Positions 1 through 9,383 of a stretch of DNA of 47,604 bases are shown here, one piece after another. The stretch covers positions 1-47,604 of the forward strand of contig CAAGBI010000021.1 of the NCBI GenBank assembly GCA_900768015.1, in the 5' to 3' direction. The stretch is from an uncultured Alistipes sp. GTDB taxonomy: Bacteria > Bacteroidota > Bacteroidia > Bacteroidales > Rikenellaceae. Every line of letters begins with the position of its first letter. The first letter of the stretch is position 1. The notes below the pieces were generated by a model. It did not search any database, was not told the DNA's origin, and saw only the letters and a program-made list of their open reading frames with translations. A program made the translations under genes and the position numbers.

Positions 1-36
1 ATCACACACTTAAAAACAATTAAATCTAAAACAACT

Positions 37-1890
37 ATGGCTAATACCAAAGAAAAGTTGTTCGCGGAGTTCCCACCAGTATCTACTGAGCAGTGGGAGG
101 CCGTTATCACAACTGACCTTAAGGGCGCTGACTATGAGCGCAAATTGGTATGGAAGACCGGCGAGGGATTCAATGTTCGTCCCTACTACCGCGCTGAGAA
201 CCTCGCAGAGGTAAACTATCTCGGTGTGGAGGCTGGTGAGTTCCCCTTCGTTCGTGGCGTCTCTAAGGACAACACATGGCGCGTACACCAGACTATCTCT
301 GTGAAGTGCGCAAAGGAGGCTAACGAGGAGGCACTCAAACTTCTTAACTCGGGTGTTGACTCACTCGGTTTCTGCTTCTGCGAGTCATGCGCTTGCGAGG
401 TAGATGTTGACGCTTTGCTCAAGGACATCGTTCCTACAGCTGTTGAGCTCACATTCTGCGGCGGCGAGGCTGAGGCTTTGGCTGCTCTTGCAAACAAGGT
501 GCTCGCTAAGTATGCTAACGAGCCTAAGGATGAGCTTCGCATCAACTTCTGCATCGACCCCATCATCAAGAGCCTCTCTGTGAAGGGCACATGCGGCTGC
601 AAGGAGAACGAGCGTAACTGCTTCGATGTTATCGCCGAGCTCATCAAGGCAACTGCTGAGTACAAGCGCGTGAAGGTAGTAAATGTATCGGGTGCTACAT
701 TCTCTAACGCTGGTTCTACTATCGTTGAGGAGCTTGCATTCACACTCTCTGCAGCACACGAGTACCTCGTGAAGCTTATGGAGAAGGGCCTCACTATCGA
801 TGAGGTAGCTCGCAAGATCCGCTTCACATTCGCAGTTACTGCAAACTACTTCCTTGAGATGGCTAAGTTCCGTGCAGCTCGTATGCTCTGGGCTAACATC
901 GTTAAGGCTTACAACCCCGCTAAGGACTGCTCTATGAAGATGGTTACACACGCTGTGACATCTACATGGAACCAGACTGTTTACGATCCTTATGTGAACA
1001 TGTTGCGTGGTACTACCGAGGCTATGAGTGCAGCTATCGCTGGCGTACACTCTCTCGAGGTATTGCCATTTGACTACTGCTTCGAGGCTCCCACAGAGTT
1101 CTCTAAGCGTATCGCTCGCAACGCACAGCTCCTCTTGAAGAAGGAGTCACACTTCGATCAGGTTATCGACCCCGCAGGTGGTTCATACTACATCGAGTCG
1201 CTCACAACAAGCATCGCAAACGAGGCTTGGGCATTGTTCCGCGAGATCGAGGATAAGGGTGGCTACATCGCAGCATTCAAGGAGGGCTTCATCGTAGCTC
1301 GCGTTAAGGCTTCGGCTGAGGCTAAGGATAAGAGCATCGCTACACGCCGCCTCATCTTGCTCGGCGCTAACCAGTATCCTAACTTCACTGAGGTTGCTGA
1401 CAAGGAGATTTGCGAGTGCAAGGTTACACGCAAGGAGGCTGAGGGCAATGTTCTCGTACCTTACCGTGGCGCTATGGCATTCGAGGCTATGCGTATGAAG
1501 GTTGACCGCTCAGGCAAGACTCCTAAGGCGTTCATGCTCACTTGCGGCACACTTGGTATGGCTCGTGCACGCGCACAGTTCTCATGTAACTTCTTCGCTT
1601 GTGCAGGTATCCGCGTTGAGGATAACACATTCTTCAAGAGCGTTGAGGAGGGTGTTGAGGCAGCGTTGGCATCAAAGGCAGAGATCGTTGTTGTATGTGC
1701 ATCTGACGACGACTACGCAACTGTTGCACCTCGCGTTAAGGAGCTCCTCGGCGACAAGGCTATCCTCGTTGTTGCAGGTGCACCCGCATGCGCAGCAGAG
1801 CTTGAGGCTCAGGGCATCAACAACTTCATCAATGTTAAGAGCAATGTCCTCGAGACTTTGAAGGACTACTTAAACAAGTTGGGCATCTAA
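37..1890 (+). CDS. mutA: Methylmalonyl-CoA mutase, small (beta) subunit
   Basis: This 617-residue protein is the non-catalytic partner of MutB, encoded 12 bases downstream. The heterodimer interconverts succinyl-CoA and (R)-methylmalonyl-CoA in the cytoplasm, a step in propionate formation in Bacteroidetes. The sequence follows the mutase TIM-barrel fold (start KEKLFAEFPPVSTEQWEAVI; core FAVTANYFLEMAKFRAARML). The C-terminal part is cobalamin-domain-like but lacks the DxHxxG cobalt-binding motif, as expected for the small subunit. The length fits the family. The ATG at 37 is preceded only by A-rich sequence; any promoter lies mostly outside the window. Highly biased codon use (gag, ctc, cgc) suggests strong expression. 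No meaB or epimerase gene is visible next to it. Confidence 0.95.
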   Translation: MANTKEKLFAEFPPVSTEQWEAVITTDLKGADYERKLVWKTGEGFNVRPYYRAENLAEVNYLGVEAGEFPFVRGVSKDNTWRVHQTISVKCAKEANEEALKLLNSGVDSLGFCFCESCACEVDVDALLKDIVPTAVELTFCGGEAEALAALANKVLAKYANEPKDELRINFCIDPIIKSLSVKGTCGCKENERNCFDVIAELIKATAEYKRVKVVNVSGATFSNAGSTIVEELAFTLSAAHEYLVKLMEKGLTIDEVARKIRFTFAVTANYFLEMAKFRAARMLWANIVKAYNPAKDCSMKMVTHAVTSTWNQTVYDPYVNMLRGTTEAMSAAIAGVHSLEVLPFDYCFEAPTEFSKRIARNAQLLLKKESHFDQVIDPAGGSYYIESLTTSIANEAWALFREIEDKGGYIAAFKEGFIVARVKASAEAKDKSIATRRLILLGANQYPNFTEVADKEICECKVTRKEAEGNVLVPYRGAMAFEAMRMKVDRSGKTPKAFMLTCGTLGMARARAQFSCNFFACAGIRVEDNTFFKSVEEGVEAALASKAEIVVVCASDDDYATVAPRVKELLGDKAILVVAGAPACAAELEAQGINNFINVKSNVLETLKDYLNKLGI

Positions 1891-1902
1891 TCAATTACAG
1901 CT

Positions 1903-4029
1903 ATGAGAGCAAAATTTTCAGATCTAGAATATAAGGCTGCAGCCACTGAGTGCTGCGCCGCTACTAAGGCTCCCAAGGAGGATTGGTTGACTGCCGAGCG
2001 TATCCCCGTAAAGGAGAACTACACGGCTGCCGACCTCGAGGGCATGGAGCACTTGAACTATGCAGCAGGTATCGCACCCTTCCTTCGCGGTCCCTATTCA
2101 ACAATGTATGTAATGCGTCCATGGACTATCCGTCAGTATGCAGGTTTCTCTACAGCTGAGGAGTCTAACGCATTCTATCGCCGTAACCTCGCAGCAGGTC
2201 AGAAGGGTCTTTCTGTAGCGTTTGACCTTGCTACACACCGTGGCTACGACGCTGACCACCCCCGTGTAGTTGGTGATGTAGGTAAGGCAGGTGTATCTAT
2301 CTGCTCTGTAGAGGATATGAAGGTGTTGTTCAATGGTATTCCATTGGACCAGATGTCAGTATCTATGACTATGAACGGTGCCGTACTTCCCGTATTGGCA
2401 TTCTACATCGTTGCAGGTTTGGAGCAGGGTTGCACCCTCGACCAGCTCGCTGGTACCATCCAGAACGATATTTTGAAGGAGTTCATGGTGCGTAACACCT
2501 ACATCTACCCACCCGAGTTCTCAATGAAGATTATCGCTGATATCTTCGAGTACACTTCAAAGAACATGCCTAAGTTCAACTCTATCTCTATCTCTGGTTA
2601 CCACATGCAGGAGGCAGGTGCTACAGCAGATATCGAGTTGGCTTACACCTTGGCAGACGGTTTGGAGTACTTGCGCGCAGGTATCAACGCAGGTATGTCT
2701 ATCGACGCCTTCGCACCCCGCTTGTCATTCTTCTGGGCTATCGGCATGAACCACTTCATGGAGATCGCTAAGATGCGTGCAGCTCGTTTGTTGTGGGCTA
2801 AGATCGTTAAGCAGTTCGAGCCTAAGAATCCTAAGTCTTTGGCATTGCGTACTCACTCACAGACATCAGGTTGGTCACTCACTGAGCAGGATCCATTCAA
2901 CAATGTAGCTCGTACAGCTATCGAGGCTATGGGTGCAGCATTGGGTCACACTCAGTCATTGCACACCAATGCTTTGGATGAGGCTATCGCACTTCCTACC
3001 GACTTCTCAGCTCGTATCGCTCGTAACACACAGATCTACATCCAGGAGGAGACTAATGTATGTCGTTCAGCCGATCCATGGGCAGGTTCATACTATGTAG
3101 AGGCTCTTACACACGAGATTGCTCACAAGGCTTGGGGTCACATCCAGGAGATCGAGCAGCTTGGTGGTATGGCTAAGGCTATCGAGACAGGTATTCCTAA
3201 GCTCCGTATCGAGGAGGCTGCAGCACGCAAGCAGGCTCGCATCGACTCTGGCGTTGAGACTATCATCGGCGTTAACGAGTATCGTTTGGAGAAGGAGGCA
3301 CCTATCGACATCTTGGCTGTAGACAACACAGCAGTTCGTGAGAGCCAGGTTAAGCGTTTGCAGGAGTTGCGTGCTAACCGTGACAACGCAGCTGTTGAGG
3401 CAGCATTGGCAGCTATCACTGAGTGCGTACGCACAGGCGAGGGCAACTTGCTCGCGTTGGCAGTTGAGGCGGCTAAGGTTCGCGCATCACTCGGTGAGAT
3501 CTCTGACGCTTGCGAGAAGATCGTAGGTCGCTACAAGGCAGTTATTCGTTTGAACTCAGGTGTATATTCAGCAGAGGTGAAATCAGATTCAGCATTCGAG
3601 AAGGCAAAGCAGATGTGTGCTGACTTTGCTAAGAAGGAGGGCCGTCAGCCCCGTATTATGATCGCTAAGTTGGGCCAGGATGGTCACGACCGTGGTGCTA
3701 AGGTTGTAGCAACAGGTTACGCAGACCTCGGCTTCGATGTAGATATGGGTCCTTTGTTCCAGACTCCCGAGGAGGCTGCAAAGCAGGCTGTTGAGAACGA
3801 TGTACATGTTGTAGGTGTATCATCACTTGCAGCGGGTCACCTCACCCTCGTTCCTCAGATCATCGCAGAGCTCAAGAAGTTGGGCCGCGAGGATATCGTA
3901 GTTGTAGTAGGTGGTGTTATCCCCGCACAGGACTACGATCAGTTGTATAAGGATGGTGCTGCGGCAATCTTCGGCCCTGGTACTCCCGTTGCAACTGCAG
4001 CTATCAAGATGCTCGAGATCCTCGGCTAA
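1903..4029 (+). CDS. mutB: Methylmalonyl-CoA mutase, large (alpha) subunit
   Basis: This 708-residue subunit is the catalytic, adenosylcobalamin-binding half of methylmalonyl-CoA mutase and sits in an operon with mutA. Near the N-terminus, STMYVMRPWTIRQYAGFS matches the conserved substrate-pocket segment with the catalytic Tyr. The C-terminal B12 domain carries GQDGHDRGAK, in which His595 should be the lower axial cobalt ligand (DxHxxG), followed by the GPLFQTPEEAA and VVGVSSLAAGH segments. The length matches MutB/ScpA proteins. A UUCG-capped terminator follows the stop, so mutAB looks like the complete end of this transcript. Identification is firm. The direction of flux (towards propionate) is inferred from known Bacteroidales physiology. 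Confidence 0.97.
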   Translation: MRAKFSDLEYKAAATECCAATKAPKEDWLTAERIPVKENYTAADLEGMEHLNYAAGIAPFLRGPYSTMYVMRPWTIRQYAGFSTAEESNAFYRRNLAAGQKGLSVAFDLATHRGYDADHPRVVGDVGKAGVSICSVEDMKVLFNGIPLDQMSVSMTMNGAVLPVLAFYIVAGLEQGCTLDQLAGTIQNDILKEFMVRNTYIYPPEFSMKIIADIFEYTSKNMPKFNSISISGYHMQEAGATADIELAYTLADGLEYLRAGINAGMSIDAFAPRLSFFWAIGMNHFMEIAKMRAARLLWAKIVKQFEPKNPKSLALRTHSQTSGWSLTEQDPFNNVARTAIEAMGAALGHTQSLHTNALDEAIALPTDFSARIARNTQIYIQEETNVCRSADPWAGSYYVEALTHEIAHKAWGHIQEIEQLGGMAKAIETGIPKLRIEEAAARKQARIDSGVETIIGVNEYRLEKEAPIDILAVDNTAVRESQVKRLQELRANRDNAAVEAALAAITECVRTGEGNLLALAVEAAKVRASLGEISDACEKIVGRYKAVIRLNSGVYSAEVKSDSAFEKAKQMCADFAKKEGRQPRIMIAKLGQDGHDRGAKVVATGYADLGFDVDMGPLFQTPEEAAKQAVENDVHVVGVSSLAAGHLTLVPQIIAELKKLGREDIVVVVGGVIPAQDYDQLYKDGAAAIFGPGTPVATAAIKMLEILG

Positions 4030-4055
4030 TTGATAGGGGTTATACCCTCACATTG

Positions 4056-4085
4056 AGAGCTCTGCTTCGGCAGGGCTCTTTTTAT
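4056..4085 (+). terminator. Rho-independent terminator of mutAB
   Basis: A 10-bp stem (4056-4065 with 4070-4079, one G.T pair) is closed by a TTCG tetraloop and followed by a T-rich run. It begins 26 bases after the mutB stop. Confidence 0.85.
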
Positions 4086-4110
4086 TTGAATACATAAGAG
4101 CGAAAACAAA

Positions 4111-4140
4111 GAATGCGGATAGTCAACACTATCCGCATTC
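4111..4140 (-). terminator. Terminator of the acyl-CoA ligase gene, possibly bidirectional
   Basis: A perfect 13-bp inverted repeat (4111-4123 with 4128-4140) has a 4-base loop. On the minus strand it is followed by TTTGTTTTC, 20 bases past the stop of the gene ending at 4161. It also lies between convergent genes, so it may back up the mutB terminator. Confidence 0.75.
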
Positions 4141-4160
4141 TATTTATGGAGTATTGCTTC

Positions 4161-6071
4161 TTAACCCAAGATCTTCTTTAGGGCTGAAAGGTTCTTTGCA
4201 TTATCCACAGCCTTACCCTCGGGGGTGTAGGCGTGGGCAATGGTCTCAGCGAAGTGCTTCTCCACCTTGTTGCGCACAATCTTCATTGTGCTATTTACAA
4301 GGCCGTTCTGCTCGGTGAATGCCTCGTCGGCAATCGCCACTACGGCGGGCACCCAGCGGTCGGGGAACTCGTCGGCGTATGCACCACCAGTGCGATACTT
4401 TGCCACTTCCGCTGCGATAATCTTTGCCGCCTCGGTGTAGCGCGCCTCACCCTCTATGCCACGCTCCTGGAGCAGACGGTTGAGGTTCTCCTTCGCGGGC
4501 ACGGCAAGAGCAATGGTATATGGGTTCTGGTTGTTGTAGACGATAATCTGGTCGATATATGGCGACTTATCCACCATCGCCTCCTCCATACCCTCGGGAC
4601 TGTACTTCTCGCCATCGCTCGAGATGAGGAGGCTCTTGAAGCGACCCAAGACATAGAGGAAGTTATCCTTGGACATGTAGCCCATATCGCCCGTATGCAA
4701 CCAACCATTGCGCACGGTGTCGGCCGTAGACTCGGGGTTCTTCCAGTATCCCGCCATGACATTTTCGCCCTTGATAACAATCTCGCCCTTCTGGCCTACG
4801 GGGAGCTCGCGACCCTCCTCATCGAGAATCTTTATCTCGAGGGGCTGAACAAGGCGACCCGATGAGCCGAAGCGGTGGTTACGCTTCGAGGGTGCGTTGG
4901 TTGAGATTACGGGAGTGGCCTCCGAGAGACCGTAGCCCTGGAACATTGGGATGCCTATGGCGTAGAAGAAGCGCTGCAGCTCGCTATCGAGCAATGCACC
5001 GCCACCGATGAAGAACTGCAACTCGCCACCAAATGCCTCGCGCACCTTCGAGTAGAGAATCTTGTCGAAGAGCGCAACGAGGGGCTTAAGCATCCAGCGC
5101 AAGCCCTTACCCTTAGAGTAGCCATCGGCCTGGTAGGCGTAAGATGTCTTAAGCGCGAAGTTGAAGAGGCGCTCTGTCGATTTGCCCTTTTTGCGGATTG
5201 TGGTCTCGATGTTCTTGCGGAAGTTCTTCGCCAACGCGGGAACAGAGAGCAAGAAGTGTGGGCGCACCTCCTTTATATTAATAGGTATGTTCTTGAGCGT
5301 CTCCATGGGTGTGCGACCCACCTCCGTTGTAGCCACCGAAGCACCGCAGGCAATCATAATGTAGAAACCTACGACATGTGCGAAGCAGTGGTCGAGAGGC
5401 AGGATGATAAGCGTGCGCCATGTCGAGGGTATAGACACCACCGATAGCGCCTGCTCTACATTCGCCGTATAGTTGCGGTGTGTGAGCACCACGCCCTTGG
5501 GATCTGCCGTAGTACCCGAGGTGTAGGTTATGGTAGCGTAGTCGTCATTCTGAAGCGCACGACCGATAGCCAAAAACTCCTCCTCGTGCTCCACAAGATA
5601 CTGCTCGCCACACGCCTTGAGCGCCTCGAGCGTCTCAGAAATGGCGAGGTCGCTCTCCACATCGCCCCACACGATGATATGCTCAAGATCGGGCAACTGG
5701 TCAACAATTTTTGATACCTTAGGCAGCTGGTTCTTCGACACGAAGAGCACCTTAACATCGGCATGACGCAGGCGAAACAATAGGTCGTTAGCCTCCTCCA
5801 ACTTTATCGAGAGGGGCACGCTCACAGCTCCCGCATACAAGAGGCCGAGCTCCGATATAATCCAGTTGTTGCAGCCCTCGGCAAGGATAGAGACACGGTC
5901 GCCGGGCTTCACGCCAATGGCTGCAAGGCCCGCACCAGTCTTCAATGCCTCAACCTTTGTCTGGGCATAGGATGTGGGCTCGAATTTGCCATTATGTTTC
6001 TCCAAGAGGAACTCCTTGTCGCCATACTTGGCAACTGACTCCTCAAATAGGTCAATAATAGTTCGTTTCAT
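4161..6071 (-). CDS. Long-chain fatty acid--CoA ligase (AMP-forming)
   Basis: This 636-residue enzyme of the ANL superfamily should activate fatty acids with ATP to acyl-AMP and then acyl-CoA. The P-loop YTSGTTADPKG lies at about residues 183-193, followed by YGLSEATPV, then GWLHTGDMGY (Asp contacting the ribose) and the hinge GRFKSLLISSDGEKYSP. A C-terminal STMKIVR segment carries the candidate catalytic Lys. It resembles the long-chain (FadD-like) Bacteroidetes branch, but chain-length specificity cannot be read from the sequence. It is monocistronic: a terminator follows and the GH13 gene upstream stops 63 bases before its ATG. There is no membrane segment; it is probably membrane-associated or cytoplasmic. 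Confidence 0.9.
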   Translation of the reverse strand: MKRTIIDLFEESVAKYGDKEFLLEKHNGKFEPTSYAQTKVEALKTGAGLAAIGVKPGDRVSILAEGCNNWIISELGLLYAGAVSVPLSIKLEEANDLLFRLRHADVKVLFVSKNQLPKVSKIVDQLPDLEHIIVWGDVESDLAISETLEALKACGEQYLVEHEEEFLAIGRALQNDDYATITYTSGTTADPKGVVLTHRNYTANVEQALSVVSIPSTWRTLIILPLDHCFAHVVGFYIMIACGASVATTEVGRTPMETLKNIPINIKEVRPHFLLSVPALAKNFRKNIETTIRKKGKSTERLFNFALKTSYAYQADGYSKGKGLRWMLKPLVALFDKILYSKVREAFGGELQFFIGGGALLDSELQRFFYAIGIPMFQGYGLSEATPVISTNAPSKRNHRFGSSGRLVQPLEIKILDEEGRELPVGQKGEIVIKGENVMAGYWKNPESTADTVRNGWLHTGDMGYMSKDNFLYVLGRFKSLLISSDGEKYSPEGMEEAMVDKSPYIDQIIVYNNQNPYTIALAVPAKENLNRLLQERGIEGEARYTEAAKIIAAEVAKYRTGGAYADEFPDRWVPAVVAIADEAFTEQNGLVNSTMKIVRNKVEKHFAETIAHAYTPEGKAVDNAKNLSALKKILG

Positions 6072-6134
6072 ACTTCGATTAAGTTAAATATGGGGCAGCC
6101 ACCCGTTGTGACAACCCCATAATTGTTTGTTGCA

Positions 6135-9053
6135 CTACTCGCGCACCAATACGATGTAGTCGCTTGCACCCACTGTGAATGAGTGTGAGCCATCCACCTG
6201 AACCTTCTCGCCTGTCATGAGGTTTGTCCACTGGCCAGGGTTGGGGTTATTGATGGTTGTTGTTGAGGACTGATTTGTGAAGTTCGCAACAACGATAACT
6301 CTATCCATCACAAGGGTCTTACCACCCATATCTACATCGTTAACCTTCCATGTGTGAACGGCAAGGTTATCCTGACCGTAGTACTCCTCGTTGTCGGTAC
6401 GCCAAGAGATAAACTTCGACATAGCGTCATAGAGGGCGCGGCGGTTAGCATCGTCGTAGTAGTCCCAACGAACAGGCTTGCGACCTGTACGATCGTTATA
6501 ATCGATAGAAATGTCGTAGCCGAGCTCGCCAAACTGCCACATCATCTTGGGGTAAGGAGTGAGGAAGTGGAGGGCATAGATAGCCTGAAGGCGCTTGCTG
6601 ATAACTGCCCAGTCGTTCTTTACATAGTCCTGACCCGAGGTGATAACGCTGTAAGCGATACGCTCCTCATCGTGTGTCTCAATGTTGTTGATACGGCCAC
6701 GCTTGAAGTCCGAGAAGTTGCTCTGTGTACCAGCGCGCGTTGACATGGCATGTGCCTGTGACAACTGCGAAGGACGCTGACCATCCTCCATTACATATAC
6801 AGTCATCGACGCGAGGTCGAAGTATATGTCATACTTAACGCCCACCTGAGCATTTACCATAACATTAGCCGTACCATTGAGCGAGATGGCAGCACCCAAG
6901 TTGTGGGTCTTTGAACCATCGGCAACGCCATACGAGGTATCCCAGCTACGGTTCTTGCGAATCTTAAAGGCGCAACCCTCCTTGTTGGCATTAGCAAATA
7001 CCACATCCTGAGCCACATATACGCCATTGTCGTTGCTAAGAGCGATGTCGTAAGACCAGTTGTTGCCCTGGAGGTCGCCCATAACACCCCAATATGCAGA
7101 GCCGTCATTCTTGCCATCATCGTACCAGCCCTTCGCAGTCTCAATGTAGCCACCACGCTGGTTGTTGTTCCAGCAGAGTGCGCCTACAGAGTTGTAGAGC
7201 TCGGTCTCCTCGCTCTGGTCGCAGAAGTGCTCAAAAATGATGTAAGCATCCTCATCTACGGCACGGATAGTCTCGGCGTAGTGCTTCAAGATGCCGATAC
7301 GCTGTGCTGAGTAGCCACCTGCATCGTAGTTGCCGGGGTTCTGCACGAAGCCCTTGGTGAGGTCGAAGCGGAAGCCATCGACATTGTACTCCTCCATCCA
7401 GAACTCCAATACATCGTCGATATACTCCACGGTGTACTGATATGTGTGGTTGAAGTCGTGGAACACACTCCAGTTGTGGGGTGCATCAACATTGAAGAAT
7501 GGGTTGTCGGCAGCAGTCTTGTTTGCGCCACTATTCCACCACATCTTAGCGTAGGGGAACTGACCTGTAGCGTGGTTGAATACCACATCGAGGATAACAG
7601 CAATGCCGCGCTTATGACACTCGTCAATAAATGTTTTGTATGCCTCCTCGGTACCATATGCCTTATCTGCGGCGAAGAAGAAGCAGGGGTTGTAGCCCCA
7701 TGAGTCGTTACCGTCGAACTCCTGGATAGGCATAAGCTCGATGGCGTTGATACCCAAAGTCTCGAGGTAGTCGAGCTTCGCGGTTACGGCATTGATAGAG
7801 CCCTCCTCGCTAAAGTCACGAACGAGCAACTCGTAGATGGCCAATGAGTTCTCCGCGGGGCGCTCGTATGATGTAGCAGTCCAGTTAAACTTCTCGGGGT
7901 TAAGCTCGAACACCGACACGATGTCTGAAGTGTACTCTGCGGGATATGCCTTAAGGTTGGGATATACCGAAGCCGAGATCCACTTGTCGTTCCATGGGTC
8001 GAGAATCTTTGTTGCGTAGGGGTCGCCAATCTTGGTTGTGCCATCAACGAGGTACTGGTAGCCATACTCAACACCCTCCTCGAGGCCCGACACAGTAGTC
8101 CAGAAGTAGTCGCCATCGCGCTTCATCATAGCCTCGTTCGATGGAGCATACTCGTTGAAGTCAGCCAACAGCACTACCGACTTCTTACCAGGAGCAAAGA
8201 GCACAAATGTAGCCTCATCGCCGTTTACAGTCACGCCATTCTCTGCACCTGCGGGGCGCGCAGCAATCTCAGTCTCGCCCAAAACAGCTACGCTAACACT
8301 ATGCTCTACGGTCTCTGTGCCATCCGTAGCCACAGCCTTGAATACCACATCCTCAGGCTCGGTGGGAGCATAAGTGTATGAGAGTGTTGCGCTACCAGTC
8401 TCCGCTACGGGAGTATCGTTTTTGTAGAGCTTTACATTTGTTGCCGCCTGCTGCTGCACCTGTACGGTGTACTCCTCGCCAACCTGAAGTATTGCGCCAT
8501 GTGCGGGAGAGATAATCTTTACCGAGAGGCCCTCAACAGCCATCTCAACGAAGATGTCGGAACCGTTATCCTTCACCTCTATGGTTGAGTCTGCCGAGCG
8601 GAACACGAAGGCGATGTGTGTTACGGTCTCGCCCTCGGGTACGCCATACCATGCGTGTACGCCACCCTCGATTGTGTAGTGCCAAGTGTTCTCCTCCACA
8701 CGCTCGAGCTTACACTCGGGGATGTTATCACCCCACTCCGAGAGCACATACTTCCAGTCGCCAGTTGTTGTACTCTTGTCAGTAAGCACACCTGTGTGGG
8801 CATACAACTCACCTGTAAAGCCATCAGCTGCGGTGCCCTTGGTGTTGAGGATGATGGTGATATCCTCTGTCATAGCCTCAGTTACGAAGGCTGGGTCGGT
8901 AGAGATTAGGGGTAGCTCACCGGGGCCGGGAGCTGGGGGAGTGGGAGCTGGGGGATTGGGGTTAGGAGGCAAAACCATACCTGGATCCTCGCCACATCCC
9001 GCCATTACGATGACTGCCAAAAGCATCATCACGAGTGAATGAAGTCTTTTCAT
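6135..9053 (-). CDS. Secreted GH13 alpha-amylase-family lipoprotein with CBM48-like domain
   Basis: This 972-residue surface lipoprotein probably cleaves starch or related alpha-glucans. The start chosen is the ATG at 9053 (MKRLHSLVMM), because it opens a lipoprotein signal peptide ending VMAGC; the longer frame adds 17 unlikely residues. A Pro-rich linker follows, then a beta-sandwich region (about 50-180) that may bind starch, an Ig-like segment (about 180-260), a CBM48-like domain (about 265-370) and the GH13 barrel. Catalytic residues can be seen: VDGFRFDLTK (nucleophile Asp564), IIFEHF (acid/base Glu608) and ETHDEER (Asp795), with DVVFNHATG as region I. An extra segment lies between regions III and IV (about 615-745). 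No susC/D pair is adjacent, so it is not in a classical starch-utilisation locus. Confidence 0.88.
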   Translation of the reverse strand: MKRLHSLVMMLLAVIVMAGCGEDPGMVLPPNPNPPAPTPPAPGPGELPLISTDPAFVTEAMTEDITIILNTKGTAADGFTGELYAHTGVLTDKSTTTGDWKYVLSEWGDNIPECKLERVEENTWHYTIEGGVHAWYGVPEGETVTHIAFVFRSADSTIEVKDNGSDIFVEMAVEGLSVKIISPAHGAILQVGEEYTVQVQQQAATNVKLYKNDTPVAETGSATLSYTYAPTEPEDVVFKAVATDGTETVEHSVSVAVLGETEIAARPAGAENGVTVNGDEATFVLFAPGKKSVVLLADFNEYAPSNEAMMKRDGDYFWTTVSGLEEGVEYGYQYLVDGTTKIGDPYATKILDPWNDKWISASVYPNLKAYPAEYTSDIVSVFELNPEKFNWTATSYERPAENSLAIYELLVRDFSEEGSINAVTAKLDYLETLGINAIELMPIQEFDGNDSWGYNPCFFFAADKAYGTEEAYKTFIDECHKRGIAVILDVVFNHATGQFPYAKMWWNSGANKTAADNPFFNVDAPHNWSVFHDFNHTYQYTVEYIDDVLEFWMEEYNVDGFRFDLTKGFVQNPGNYDAGGYSAQRIGILKHYAETIRAVDEDAYIIFEHFCDQSEETELYNSVGALCWNNNQRGGYIETAKGWYDDGKNDGSAYWGVMGDLQGNNWSYDIALSNDNGVYVAQDVVFANANKEGCAFKIRKNRSWDTSYGVADGSKTHNLGAAISLNGTANVMVNAQVGVKYDIYFDLASMTVYVMEDGQRPSQLSQAHAMSTRAGTQSNFSDFKRGRINNIETHDEERIAYSVITSGQDYVKNDWAVISKRLQAIYALHFLTPYPKMMWQFGELGYDISIDYNDRTGRKPVRWDYYDDANRRALYDAMSKFISWRTDNEEYYGQDNLAVHTWKVNDVDMGGKTLVMDRVIVVANFTNQSSTTTINNPNPGQWTNLMTGEKVQVDGSHSFTVGASDYIVLVRE

Positions 9054-9126
9054 TGTAAATGTTTTTATTGTGTTACTAATACTCTTCTTTGCCATCGCGC
9101 GCAACGCATACGCACATATAACGGTA

Positions 9127-9134
9127 CAAAGTTA
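9127..9134 (-). promoter_or_regulatory. -7 box of the GH13 lipoprotein gene
   Basis: The minus strand reads TAACTTTG, matching the Bacteroidetes TAnnTTTG box, about 75 bases before the ATG at 9053. A -33 element is not clear. The rest of the 330-base gap 9054-9383 shows no gene or repeat that I can support. Confidence 0.5.
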
Positions 9135-9305
9135 GCATAAATATCCGACATAGCGAAACTGACGCCCCAAGATTTACCCGATGGCCTATTTTTCGAGCCG
9201 AATTGCACATTTCCTAAGATGAATAGGCATCTCGATATGGCCACATACCTCATATCTATGCCCTATTACACCTGCTGATTTTCAGCAAAAAAGAGGGTTG
9301 ACTTA

Positions 9306-9335
9306 TTGTAACAAAAAAATATTTATGTATCTTTG
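9306..9335 (+). promoter_or_regulatory. Promoter of the propeller-like lipoprotein gene
   Basis: TTG at 9306-9308 and TATCTTTG at 9328-9335 are separated by 19 bases, matching the Bacteroidetes -33/-7 pattern. The transcript would carry a roughly 40-base AT-rich leader before the ATG at 9384. Confidence 0.75.
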
Positions 9336-9383
9336 CGCGATATTCCCCCGAATAGTAAACACACATTAAAATATTTTTAACTT

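Noticed and set aside
385..1050. Long minus-strand frames opposite mutA
   Set aside because: They are shadows of a highly expressed, codon-biased gene, with no motifs and no start context.
4030..4056. TAATTGATAGGGGTT after mutB, resembling the stop-proximal end of the repeat element
   Set aside because: Only a short stretch matches, the outer-stem partner is missing, and an ordinary terminator follows. I treat it as chance.
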